Below, piece by piece: positions 24,895-32,641 of a DNA stretch of 47,595 nt (within the stretch, counting starts at the first letter, position 1; every line of letters begins with the position of its first letter). The position numbers and the translations under genes are program-made. The DNA comes from an uncultured Eubacteriales bacterium. GTDB taxonomy: Bacteria > Bacillota_I > Bacilli_A > RF39 > UBA660. The DNA is taken from NCBI GenBank assembly GCA_900319955.1, contig ONQM01000002.1, positions 1 through 47,595 on the forward strand, written 5' to 3'. The notes under the pieces are model-generated. The model was not told the DNA's origin. It worked only from the letters and a program-made list of their open reading frames with translations, and ran no database searches.

Positions 24895-26025
24895 ATGGAA
24901 AAGAAAAATAATAAAATTGATAATGAAGAATTAAATAAATGTATTAAAATTTATAAGAAGCTTGGATCTATTTTAATTACGTTTATAACTATTGCAATAG
25001 TAGCTCTTGTTATTTATTTACTTGCTAAGTTAAATGTTCTTGGAATAATAGGTGAGTTTTTGAAACTTTTAATACCTTTGTTTATTGGCATTATAATAGC
25101 ATGGCTTTTAAATCCTTTAATAGATAAGCTTGATAAGCATATGCCTAGACTTCTTGCTTGTATTATTTCTTATGTTGTAATAATTGGTATAATTGTATTT
25201 ATTTTTTACTTAATAATACCAAGTATAGTGGGGCAAGGATCTAATTTAATTAAGAATATACCTAAGTATATAAAAGAAATAAATAAGTTTATTGGTAATT
25301 TATTTAAAGATAATCCAGATGCTAAAGAAAAAGTATTTAAAACTATTAATGCTTTTTATAATAAAGTATCAGGTAGTGCAGGTACAACTATTATTAATAG
25401 TACTAAAAGTATTGTTTCATTTATTGCAAATTTAGTATTTACTTTGATGATTAGTTTTTATTTATCATTTGATTATCATAAGGTTAATAAGTCTTTTTAT
25501 AAGTTTATACCAGATAGATATATGGATGCAGTTAAATCATTATTTGATAAAATAAATACAACTCTTAGAAGATATTTTGATGGTGTACTTATTGTTATGT
25601 TACTTGTTTTTATTACACAATCTATTGGATTTAGTTTAGCGGGACTTAAAAGTCCACTTGTATTTGCACTTTTTTGTGCACTTACTGATATAATACCTTA
25701 TTTTGGACCTTGGATTGGTGGTATTCCTGCAGCGATATTTGGTTTTGTAATTGATCCTTTAGTAGGCTTATTTACATGCATTTCAATTATTGTTTGTCAA
25801 ACTCTTGAAAATAACTTTTATCAGCCTTTAATTATGGGACACTCTATGAGTCTTCATCCTGTTGTTATTATGCTTGGACTTGTTATTTTTGGGCGTTTCT
25901 TTGGAATAATTGGTATGGTTATTTGTGTACCTGTTATTGCAACTATTAAAATAATACTTGAATTTGTTAATGAAAAGACTAATTTTTTTCAAAAAATAAA
26001 AAACTATAAGAAAAAAACAGCTTAA
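24895..26025 (+). CDS. AI-2E family transporter (second copy)
   Basis: 376 residues from ATG 24895, behind AGAGGAG and an extended -10 box TGGTATACT (24866-24874). Same layout as the copy at 19958: N-terminal helices, a long amphipathic segment (about 100-155), then helices with the family phrases FDGVLIVMLLVFITQSIGF, DIIPYFGPWIGGIPAAIFG and NNFYQPLIMG. It ends in a basic tail. The two copies differ enough to suggest separate substrates or regulation rather than recent duplication. Substrate unknown. Confidence 0.88.
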   Translation: MEKKNNKIDNEELNKCIKIYKKLGSILITFITIAIVALVIYLLAKLNVLGIIGEFLKLLIPLFIGIIIAWLLNPLIDKLDKHMPRLLACIISYVVIIGIIVFIFYLIIPSIVGQGSNLIKNIPKYIKEINKFIGNLFKDNPDAKEKVFKTINAFYNKVSGSAGTTIINSTKSIVSFIANLVFTLMISFYLSFDYHKVNKSFYKFIPDRYMDAVKSLFDKINTTLRRYFDGVLIVMLLVFITQSIGFSLAGLKSPLVFALFCALTDIIPYFGPWIGGIPAAIFGFVIDPLVGLFTCISIIVCQTLENNFYQPLIMGHSMSLHPVVIMLGLVIFGRFFGIIGMVICVPVIATIKIILEFVNEKTNFFQKIKNYKKKTA

Positions 26026-26058
26026 TTGTGTTATAATTTTTAGAGGAGATGATTAATA

Positions 26059-26496
26059 ATGTTTGATGAATTACAAAAAGAAATGGTTAAAGCTTTAAAA
26101 GCTGGAGAAAAAGAAAGATTAACTGTTTTAAGGGGATTAAAAGCAGATTTAATGAAAGAAAAGATTGATAAAAAGAAAGAAATTAATGATGAGCTTGTAA
26201 TTGATGTTGCATCACGTTCTATTAAAAGTTTAAATGAATCTATTGAAGAATTTAAGAAAGGCAATCGTAATGATTTAGTTGAAAAAGCTGAATTTGAAAA
26301 GGGTGTTTTATCTGAATTTTTACCAGAACAGTTAAGTGAAGAAGAAGTAGATAAAATAATTGATGATGCATTTAAAAAAATTAATCCTACATCTATGAAA
26401 GATATGGGATCTATTATGAAGGAAGTTAGCCCTAAACTAAAGGGAAGATTTGATATGAGTTTAGTATCAAGTAAAATTAAGAGTAAATTAATGTAA
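26059..26496 (+). CDS. GatB/YqeY domain protein
   Basis: A 145-residue YqeY: MFDELQKEMVKALKAGEKERLTVLRGLKADLMK start, ESIEEFKKGNRNDLV, LPEQLSEEEVDKIID and a C-terminal GSIMKEVSPKLKGRFDMSLVS helix bundle. It resembles the tail domain of GatB, which binds tRNA in the amidotransferase that makes Gln-tRNA. The single-domain form is widespread and its role is not settled; tRNA binding is inferred. A TGTTATAAT extended -10 promoter (26029-26037) and an AGAGGAG site precede it. Confidence 0.88.
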   Translation: MFDELQKEMVKALKAGEKERLTVLRGLKADLMKEKIDKKKEINDELVIDVASRSIKSLNESIEEFKKGNRNDLVEKAEFEKGVLSEFLPEQLSEEEVDKIIDDAFKKINPTSMKDMGSIMKEVSPKLKGRFDMSLVSSKIKSKLM

Positions 26497-26550
26497 TTAG
26501 TGCTTATGGCTTAGAATAATATATTAATATATTATAATTGGGTGATTATT

Positions 26551-27207
26551 TTGAGAGTATCAACATTTAATATACAAAATTTTTATTTAAAAGATGATGA
26601 TATAGATAAATATTTTAATAAATTATATAAGTTTATTAAGCTTTATAATATTGATTTAATTGGTATGCAAGAAGTAGTAGAAGAACTTTTTAATAAATTT
26701 AAATATATTAGTGGTAAGCCTCGTATGATAATTAATTCTAAATATAATGAATATAATCCTATTTGTTCTAAATATGAATTAATTAGTACTAAGACTTATC
26801 ATTTACCAGTTTTAAACTCTTTTATACCAAGAATTGCAACAGTATCTATTTATAATATAAATGGTAAAAGATTAAGAATTATTAATACTCATTTAGCTCT
26901 TTATAAATATCATTTTGTTAAACATTTAGAGTTTAATAAATTAATAAATATAATAAAAAGTGATGATGTTTTAACTATTTTAATGGGTGATCTTAATTTA
27001 AGAGAAAATAGTAAAGATTTAGCTCTTTTTATTAATTTGATGGATAGTGTTAATATGAAAATGGTTGATAATAAAGATGCAACATATAATAATAAAATAC
27101 TTGATTTTATATTTGTTTCTAAATCTATTAATTATAAGAATGTTAAAGTTATTAGTACATGTTTGAGTGATCATAATATTCTTATGTGTGATGTTGACAC
27201 TTATTGA
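26551..27207 (+). CDS. Endonuclease/exonuclease/phosphatase-fold protein
   Basis: 218 residues from TTG 26551 behind GGGTGATTATT, the same spacing as the murI TTG start; GTG 26542 lies within that site. Catalytic residues of the fold are in order: Asn in STFNIQN, Glu in GMQEV, His in INTHLAL, Asp/Asn in MGDLNL, Asp in ILDFIF and a final Asp-His in LSDHN. Mg-dependent phosphodiester hydrolysis is expected (DNA, RNA or phospholipid/inositol phosphate). It is smaller than ExoIII and lacks its DNA-binding loops. No signal peptide. Substrate unknown. Confidence 0.85.
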   Translation: MRVSTFNIQNFYLKDDDIDKYFNKLYKFIKLYNIDLIGMQEVVEELFNKFKYISGKPRMIINSKYNEYNPICSKYELISTKTYHLPVLNSFIPRIATVSIYNINGKRLRIINTHLALYKYHFVKHLEFNKLINIIKSDDVLTILMGDLNLRENSKDLALFINLMDSVNMKMVDNKDATYNNKILDFIFVSKSINYKNVKVISTCLSDHNILMCDVDTY

Positions 27208-27219
27208 CATCTTTTTTTT
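27190..27219 (+). terminator. Terminator of the EEP-family gene
   Basis: GATGT pairs with ACATC (27190-27194 with 27207-27211), the stop codon lies in the stem-loop, and a T8 run follows. Confidence 0.65.
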
Positions 27220-27274
27220 CTTTATGTTTTACTAAAATTTTAAAATATATTATACTATAGCTAGGGTGATATTT

Positions 27275-28102
27275 GTGAATAATAAAGGTAATGTAGAATA
27301 TTTAAAAAGTGCTGGAGTTGATGTTGATCATGGACTTGAGCTTTTAGGTGATATGGAAACTTATAATTCTATTATGGAAGAGTTTTTAGATGCATTTGAT
27401 GATAGAATGAAAAGAATTAATGACTATAAGAATAATGGTGATTTAGAGAATTATCAAATAGAGGTTCATAGTTTAAAAAGTGATTCTAAGTATTTAGGAT
27501 TTATGAATTTAGCTGATATTGCTTATAAGCATGAAATGGCAAGTAAGAATAATGATTCTAATACTATTAATAATACTTATAATGATTTATTAACTGAAGC
27601 TTCTAAAGTTATTAATGTTGTTAAAGCTTATTTAGGTAAGAATAATAGTTCTACAAGTAATAATGATTTAAGTAATGGTAATCAAAATTTTGATAGTACT
27701 GGAAATTCTTCAAAAAAAATTATACTAATTGCAGATGACTCTAGTATAATTAGATCTTTTGTTGAAGAAATATTTAAAGATGAATATGATGTTGTTGGTG
27801 CTAAAACAGGTAGGGAAGTTGCTGATATAGTTGCTAAAAATTTAAATAATATTGCAGTTCTTCTTCTTGATTTAAATATGCCTGATATAAATGGTTTTCA
27901 AGTTCTTGAATGGTTTAAACAAAATGATTTATTTAAAAAAATTCCTGTTTCAGTAATTACTGGAGCAAGTGATAAGACAAGTATTGATAAGGCTTTCACT
28001 TATCCTATATGTGATGTTTTAAATAAACCTTTTGAGAAAGAAACTGTTAAAGATATTGTTGAGAAAACTCTTAACTTTAATAATAATGTAAATGAGGCTT
28101 AA
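27275..28102 (+). CDS. Hpt-REC phosphotransfer protein
   Basis: 275 residues from GTG 27275 behind AGGGTGATATTT. Residues 1-118 form an Hpt domain with phosphoacceptor His65 in VHSLKSDSKYLG. An Asn/Ser-rich linker (about 119-146) leads to a receiver domain with Asp154/Asp155 in IADDSS, phosphoacceptor Asp199 in LLDLNMPD and a Lys in LNKPF. There is no output domain. It therefore looks like a relay part: an Hpt to accept phosphate from the receiver of a hybrid kinase plus a second receiver. The only hybrid kinase in the window is at 39466, a plausible donor by architecture, not by proximity. A TTTTAC/TATACT promoter lies upstream. Confidence 0.88.
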   Translation: MNNKGNVEYLKSAGVDVDHGLELLGDMETYNSIMEEFLDAFDDRMKRINDYKNNGDLENYQIEVHSLKSDSKYLGFMNLADIAYKHEMASKNNDSNTINNTYNDLLTEASKVINVVKAYLGKNNSSTSNNDLSNGNQNFDSTGNSSKKIILIADDSSIIRSFVEEIFKDEYDVVGAKTGREVADIVAKNLNNIAVLLLDLNMPDINGFQVLEWFKQNDLFKKIPVSVITGASDKTSIDKAFTYPICDVLNKPFEKETVKDIVEKTLNFNNNVNEA

Positions 28103-28114
28103 ATGCCTTTTTTT
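28095..28114 (+). terminator. Terminator of the Hpt-REC gene
   Basis: AGGC pairs with GCCT around the stop codon with a T7 run after. The stem is short. Confidence 0.5.
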
Positions 28115-28153
28115 CTTTCAGAATTTCTGATACAATAAATTTGGTGATTATTT

Positions 28154-29158
28154 ATGAATGATGACATAACAGATTTATTTAAGATGAATAGAAAATTAAA
28201 TAGTGAAAGTAAGAATAATAAAGCAGATGATTCTAACTCATTTGATATTAAGAAGAAAAGAATTAGTATTTTAGAAACTTATGGAGAAGAGTTTACTAAG
28301 AAGGAGTATATAACAAATCCTGCAATTGGAAGAGAAAGTGAATTAAAGGAACTTATGCTTATTTTGTTAACGCCAGATAAAAGTGCTATTTTAACTGGTA
28401 AACCTGGTGTTGGTAAAACTGCGATTGTTGAAGGACTTGCTTATTTAATTGAAAGAGGGAAGGTACCTGATGCTCTTAAAAATTACAGAATAATAAAAGT
28501 AAATACTAGTGCACTTTTAGGTATTGATCCTATAACGGGTGAGTCTAAAATACAAAACTTAATTGATGAGTTAAAACTTTATAATAATTTAATATTATTT
28601 ATTGATGAGATTCATACTCTTATGGGAAGTGGAAAAGATGCACTTGATTTTGCAAATATGTTTAAACCTGGTCTTGATAGAGGTGATATTAAAGTAATTG
28701 GTGCAACAACATCAGAAGAATATGAAAGGTATATATTAAGAGATAAAGCTTTTGTAAGACGTTTTCAAAAAATAGATGTTGCGGAACCTACTAGAGAACA
28801 AAACATTGAAATATGTATGGGAACACTTCCTAAGATTGAAAAAAGAACAGGGGTTAAACTTAATTATTCTAATTTTCAAAAGAAGTCTATATGTGAGTTT
28901 TTAACAGATATTACATCTGAGTATAAAAGAATTTATGAAATAGGTTCCAGGTATCCTGATGTTACTTTAACTCTTATTCAAGATGCTTTTAGTAATGCTC
29001 TTTTTGATAATAGAAAGGTTGTTAATATAATGGATTTTAGAAAAGCAATAGAAACTTCTAAAAATATTTATCCTGATATTATAAAGAAAGCTCTTCCTGA
29101 ATTTGACAATAAATTTAGAACAGAAGAGGAAGATGTAAGGTTAAATTCTATAAAATAA
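28154..29158 (+). CDS. Stand-alone Clp/Hsp100 D1-type AAA+ ATPase
   Basis: A 334-residue protein resembling only the first ATPase module of ClpA/ClpB/ClpC. The Clp-like linker YGEEFTKKEYITNPAIGR is followed by Walker A GKPGVGKT (82-89), the pore loop region NTSALLGIDPITGES, Walker B LILFIDE (146-152), a sensor segment VIGATTSEEY and arginine pair FVRRF. The usual N-terminal ClpN repeats, middle coiled coil, second ATPase ring and the ClpP-binding loop are absent. Start ATG 28154 follows GGTGAT with an extended -10 (TGATACAAT). It lies 51 bases after the Hpt-REC gene, with a weak terminator between. A remodelling ATPase with a dedicated substrate is likely; which is unknown. Confidence 0.85.
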   Translation: MNDDITDLFKMNRKLNSESKNNKADDSNSFDIKKKRISILETYGEEFTKKEYITNPAIGRESELKELMLILLTPDKSAILTGKPGVGKTAIVEGLAYLIERGKVPDALKNYRIIKVNTSALLGIDPITGESKIQNLIDELKLYNNLILFIDEIHTLMGSGKDALDFANMFKPGLDRGDIKVIGATTSEEYERYILRDKAFVRRFQKIDVAEPTREQNIEICMGTLPKIEKRTGVKLNYSNFQKKSICEFLTDITSEYKRIYEIGSRYPDVTLTLIQDAFSNALFDNRKVVNIMDFRKAIETSKNIYPDIIKKALPEFDNKFRTEEEDVRLNSIK

Positions 29159-29177
29159 AATTTTTTTCAAAAATATG

Positions 29178-29205
29178 TTGACTTTATAAAAAATCTGAGT
29201 AAAAT
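29178..29205 (+). promoter_or_regulatory. Promoter of the structured RNA
   Basis: TTGACT (29178-29183), 16-base spacer, TAAAAT (29200-29205). Predicted start of transcription near 29212. Confidence 0.65.
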
Positions 29206-29211
29206 ATTAAT

Positions 29212-29659
29212 TAAGTATATGATATGTGTTTTGAGTAAGATTAAATTTTTATTTAAGCACTATTTCTTATCTATTTCATATACTAGTATGGTTTGTGAAG
29301 ACGGTAAACTTCATAGTAGAAGATCGTTAGTAATTACCTAGTTGGGTTTTGAGTTTGTTTTGAAGTTTTTCTTTGAAACTTACTTATTACTTTTATCTAG
29401 AACGATTGGTAAACCGGTGTGTATGTTTTCCATACATGCTGAGTGGGAAGGCCTCTCACTTGTATCACTCTTTGTTGCATGTCTAGTATACATGACGTGT
29501 AAGTACCTTAGAATTTAATTATTCTTATTCTACTCAAAAGAGTGCAAATTCATGATTTGATTTTTGAGAAAGTTACTCTGATAAGAAGTTTACATTTACA
29601 TTTTTGTTTATGTGAGCTAAACTGAAAAAGACTGGATTCTTGTAATTTGGTCTTTTTTT
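29212..29659 (+). ncRNA. Unassigned structured non-coding RNA, about 450 nt
   Basis: This gap between the AAA+ gene and the next gene has no reading frame worth calling, yet carries a promoter, dense secondary structure and a terminator. A long-range helix closes the core: TTTTGAGTA (29229-29237) with TACTCAAAA (29531-29539), extended by ATTAAATT (29240-29247) with AATTTAAT (29512-29519). Inside are hairpins such as TGAAG/CTTCA (about 29296-29313), AAGTTT/AAACTT (29362-29381), TGTATG/CATACA (about 29419-29436), GTGGG/CTCAC near 29443-29459 and CATGT/ACATG (29479-29494). A further hairpin, AGTTTA/TAAACT (29587-29623), lies before the terminator. I see no RNase P, tmRNA, SRP, T-box or common riboswitch signature. 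Large ornate RNAs such as ROOL or OLE are possible matches that I cannot confirm by eye. Confidence 0.6.
29625..29659 (+). terminator. Strong terminator of the structured RNA
   Basis: AAAAAGAC pairs with GTCTTTTT (29625-29632 with 29650-29657), continued by six more pairs including wobbles, 5-nt loop, ending in T7. Confidence 0.9.
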
Positions 29660-29700
29660 CTGCACTAAAAATAATTAACGTTAGAAAGTTAAATTCCCTC

Positions 29701-29729
29701 TTGTATTAATTTTTTCTATGCTTTATAAT
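29701..29729 (+). promoter_or_regulatory. Promoter of the InlB-repeat gene
   Basis: TTGTAT (29701-29706), 17-base spacer, TATAAT (29724-29729). Confidence 0.7.
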
Positions 29730-29754
29730 TGTATTAATGGAGTATTAGAGTAGT

Positions 29755-30639
29755 ATGGATAAAAAGAAAAAAAAGAAATTAAAACTAAAGAAATCGATAA
29801 GAGATTTTATATTTAGTAAGAATTTTCTTATTTTGATTGTAATTATTATTGTGTTACTTTTTAGTGTGATGCTTGGTATTTCTTTTGTAAAAAAGGTAAG
29901 TCTTGTTAATAAAGCACCTGATGATGAAAAAAATAATTATGTAGCATATGTAAATGTTGGTACTTTAATAGAAATTGATTTTTCTGAAATATGTAATAAG
30001 ACTGATAGTGGAGCAATTATTGATTGTAATGAGCCAATTGTTTCAAAATATAAGCCTTTGACTGATTCTGCTAAAAATGTTTTTAATGGAACTAATTTAT
30101 TAAATCCTGATAGAGATTTGATGTCTGTTATTACACTTGCTGGAACGACTGCAAAAAGTAAAGGTGTAGTATTTGATAAAGTCTATGTTTATAGCAACTG
30201 GAGTGGAATTAAGAAATATATAGATGATGCTAATACAAATGATATATCATATGAAGTTAATGTTTTAAAGAATAATGATTTGAAAAGTTCCTTAAATAAT
30301 CTTATCTTAGAAAGTACTTATCATACTGTTACATTTGATAGTGACGGTGGAAGCTTTATTGATTCACAAAGTGTCAAACATGGATCTACTGCTGTTCGTC
30401 CTACAAATCCTGTTAAGACAGGATATACATTTGCAGGATGGCAGCTTGATGGAACATCTTTTGATTTTTCGACTCCTATAGATGCTGATATTACTTTAAA
30501 AGCCGTATATAATCAAATTAATGTTAGAAGAAATAGAACTTATACAGTTACAAATAATCAGGTAACGAATGCGCCTGCAGCAGATGATACAAATAATACT
30601 TCTACTACTTCTTCAAATGCTGAAAATAGTGAGCAGTAG
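29755..30639 (+). CDS. Membrane-anchored InlB B-repeat protein
   Basis: 294 residues. A strongly basic start (KKKKKKLKLKKS) precedes one membrane helix (about 22-46), then an extracytoplasmic region (about 47-195) of unknown fold, one Listeria-Bacteroides (InlB B) repeat at about 196-246 (HTVTFDSDGG, HGSTAVRPTNPVKTGYTFAGW) and a Thr/Asn/Ser-rich tail. Such repeats are found in surface proteins and bind other surfaces; the partner is unknown. The TAG stop at 30637-30639 is followed in frame by 12 more sense codons of the same low-complexity style (VPSDNSNENPSA) and a TAA, so the tail was probably longer before a CAG-to-TAG change. Ribosome binding site weak (GGAG, 12 bases away). Confidence 0.8.
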   Translation: MDKKKKKKLKLKKSIRDFIFSKNFLILIVIIIVLLFSVMLGISFVKKVSLVNKAPDDEKNNYVAYVNVGTLIEIDFSEICNKTDSGAIIDCNEPIVSKYKPLTDSAKNVFNGTNLLNPDRDLMSVITLAGTTAKSKGVVFDKVYVYSNWSGIKKYIDDANTNDISYEVNVLKNNDLKSSLNNLILESTYHTVTFDSDGGSFIDSQSVKHGSTAVRPTNPVKTGYTFAGWQLDGTSFDFSTPIDADITLKAVYNQINVRRNRTYTVTNNQVTNAPAADDTNNTSTTSSNAENSEQ

Positions 30640-30767
30640 GTACCTTCTGATAATTCTAATGAAAATCCTTCTGCTTAATAAATAATATATTTACTAAAAA
30701 AGTTAAATATAACTTGTTTAATTGCATAAAATTTAGTAAAATATTATTTGTTTGGAGATGATTATTA

Positions 30768-30977
30768 ATGGCAAAAGATATAGGTATATTAATACTTGGT
30801 GTTGTAATAGGAATAATTATAGGCCTTTTAATAGCAAGAGTATTTATAAAGAAGTATTTTAAAAAGAATCCTCCTATTAATGAGGATATGATTAAAACTC
30901 TTATGATGCAGATGGGTAGAAAACCTAATCAAAAACAAATTAATCAAGTTATGAAAAGTATGAACAAGTATATGTAA
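30768..30977 (+). CDS. YneF-family (UPF0154) membrane protein
   Basis: 69 residues: one N-terminal membrane helix (about 5-27, [20 protein letters not shown]), then a short basic part and the family end [19 protein letters not shown]-like segment ([19 protein letters not shown]) and [11 protein letters not shown]0154 proteins are conserved in Bacilli and Mollicutes, and their role is not settled. ATG 30768 follows TTTGGAG. A weak terminator-free gap leads to proS 25 bases on. Confidence 0.92.
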   Translation: MAKDIGILILGVVIGIIIGLLIARVFIKKYFKKNPPINEDMIKTLMMQMGRKPNQKQINQVMKSMNKYM

Positions 30978-31002
30978 TATGCTTGTTTTTAGGAGTGATA
31001 AA

Positions 31003-32436
31003 ATGGAAAAGGTAAATGAAAAAATAACAAGTAGAGATAAAGATTTTGCTAAATGGTATACAGATGTTGTAAGAGAAGCTGGACTTGCATCATACTCTAG
31101 TGTAAAGGGATGTATTACAATTGAACCTCTTGGTTATGCAATATGGGAAAATATGAAAAATACAATAGATTCTTCATTTAAAAAGATTGGTGTTAAAAAT
31201 GTTTATATGCCTCTTTTAATACCAGAAAATCTTTTAAAAAAAGAAGGGGAGTTAGTTGAAGGTTTTGCACCTGAAGTTGCTTGGGTAACTGAAGGCGGAG
31301 AAAAACATTTAGATGAAAGACTTTGTATTCGTCCAACTAGTGAAACTTTATTTAGTGATTATTTCCATGAAAAAGTAAAAAGCTATAGAGATTTACCACT
31401 AGTATATAATCAGTGGTGTAATGTGTTTAGATGGGAAAAGGAAACAAGACCTTTTTTAAGAAGTAGAGAATTTTTGTGGCAAGAAGGACATACTGTTCAT
31501 GCATCCAGTGAAGAAGCTGAAGAACAGGCTCATAAAATACATAAAATATATACTGAATTTTTTGAAAACTATTTAGCAATACCTGTTATTACTGGTAAGA
31601 AGACTGAAAAAGAAAAGTTTGCTGGAGCAGAATACTCTCTTACTCTTGAAGCACTTATGTATAATGGTGTTGCTCTTCAGTCTGCAACAAGTCACTATTT
31701 TGGTAATAAGTTTGCTAAAGCTTATGATATAAAATTTTTAAATAAAGAAAATAAGCTTGAATATGCTTATCAAACTTCTTGGGGATCAACAACAAGAATG
31801 ATTGGAGCACTTATTATGGTACATAGTGATGATTATGGACTTGTTCTTCCACCAAAGATTGCACCAGTTAAAGTAAATATTGTTCCTATTAAAAATACAG
31901 AAAAAGTTAATAATTATATAGAACATATAAAGAAAAAATTAGAGGGATCTGGCATTACTTACGAAGTTTTAGATGATGATAAATCTGCAGGATTTAAATT
32001 TGCAGATAGTGAAGTTCATGGTGTTCCAATAAGAATTGATGTTGGAGAACGTGATCTTGAAAAAGGCATTGTTACATTAACAAGAAGAGATACAAGAGAA
32101 AAGATTGAAGTTAATATAGAATATAATGATTTAGCAGTTGTTTGTTCAACACTTCTTAAAACTATTCAAAGTGATATGTATAACCGTGCATTAGAAAGAA
32201 GAAATAAGTTAACATTTGAAGCACACAATTTAGATGAGGTTAAAAAGCAAATGGAAGTGCAACCTGGATTTATTAAAGCTATGTGGTGCGGAGATGAAGC
32301 ATGTGAAGACAAGATGAAAGAAATTAAAGGATTAAAGTCTAGATGTATTAAAGATGATGAAGAAAAAATAGATGATAAATGTTGTGTATGTGGCAAACCT
32401 GCTAAGCATTTAGTATACTGGGGAGTACAATATTAA
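31003..32436 (+). CDS. proS: Proline--tRNA ligase, type 3 (archaeal/eukaryote-like)
   Basis: 477 residues from ATG 31003, behind AGGAGTGAT. It is the short ProS form without the bacterial editing insertion: class II motif 2 (RWEKETRPFLRSREFLWQEGHT, as RWEKETRPFLRS and REFLWQEGHT), motif 3 region TSWGSTTRMIGALIMVHSD, anticodon domain, then a C-terminal zinc-binding domain with Cys in WCGDEACE and CCVCGKP, ending in YWGVQY. The terminal Tyr is a family trait. It charges tRNA-Pro in the cytoplasm. It differs from the INS-bearing ProS of many Bacteria, but this type is common in Mollicutes-like lineages. A small gene is coupled to its stop. Confidence 0.96.
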   Translation: MEKVNEKITSRDKDFAKWYTDVVREAGLASYSSVKGCITIEPLGYAIWENMKNTIDSSFKKIGVKNVYMPLLIPENLLKKEGELVEGFAPEVAWVTEGGEKHLDERLCIRPTSETLFSDYFHEKVKSYRDLPLVYNQWCNVFRWEKETRPFLRSREFLWQEGHTVHASSEEAEEQAHKIHKIYTEFFENYLAIPVITGKKTEKEKFAGAEYSLTLEALMYNGVALQSATSHYFGNKFAKAYDIKFLNKENKLEYAYQTSWGSTTRMIGALIMVHSDDYGLVLPPKIAPVKVNIVPIKNTEKVNNYIEHIKKKLEGSGITYEVLDDDKSAGFKFADSEVHGVPIRIDVGERDLEKGIVTLTRRDTREKIEVNIEYNDLAVVCSTLLKTIQSDMYNRALERRNKLTFEAHNLDEVKKQMEVQPGFIKAMWCGDEACEDKMKEIKGLKSRCIKDDEEKIDDKCCVCGKPAKHLVYWGVQY

Positions 32437-32582
32437 TGTTAAAGTTCAAGAAAAAAGAAGAAAGAAATGAAAAATTAAAGGACTTTTCGATAACATTTAA
32501 ATATGATGGAAAAGAGTTTAATTCTATAGAAGAGTTAAATAAATATAAAGAAAATAAGAAAATTAGCGAAAAAAAGCATTAA
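32436..32582 (+). CDS. Small protein coupled to proS
   Basis: A 48-residue gene too small for most gene finders. Its ATG overlaps the proS stop by one base (TAATG), and GGGGAGT lies 9 bases before it. The protein is soluble and highly charged: MLKFKKKEERNEKLKDFS, then a beta-like ITFKYDGKEFNS and helix IEELNKYKENKK. A promoter for the next gene begins at its end. Family unknown. Support is the overlap, the site and coherent hydrophilic composition. Confidence 0.6.
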   Translation: MLKFKKKEERNEKLKDFSITFKYDGKEFNSIEELNKYKENKKISEKKH

Positions 32583-32585
32583 AAT

Positions 32586-32615
32586 TTGTTATTATATATA
32601 AAAGTGTGGTATAAT
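32586..32615 (+). promoter_or_regulatory. Promoter of the thioredoxin-like gene
   Basis: TTGTTA (32586-32591), 18-base spacer, extended -10 TGG-TATAAT (32610-32615). Confidence 0.7.
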
Positions 32616-32641
32616 TCTTGTCAAAGGAGAGGTAAATTAAT

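Noticed and set aside
26533-26538. TATAAT as the promoter of the EEP gene.
   Set aside because: A transcript starting 7 bases later would lack most of the ribosome site; the TAGAAT box near 26513 or readthrough from yqeY fits better.
29212-29659. RNase P RNA, tmRNA, SRP RNA or a T-box leader in the non-coding gap.
   Set aside because: Their conserved signatures (GAGGAAAGTCC, a tRNA-like end with CCA, the SRP Alu or GGAA/GCAG core, or the T-box TGGNACCGCG) are not visible.
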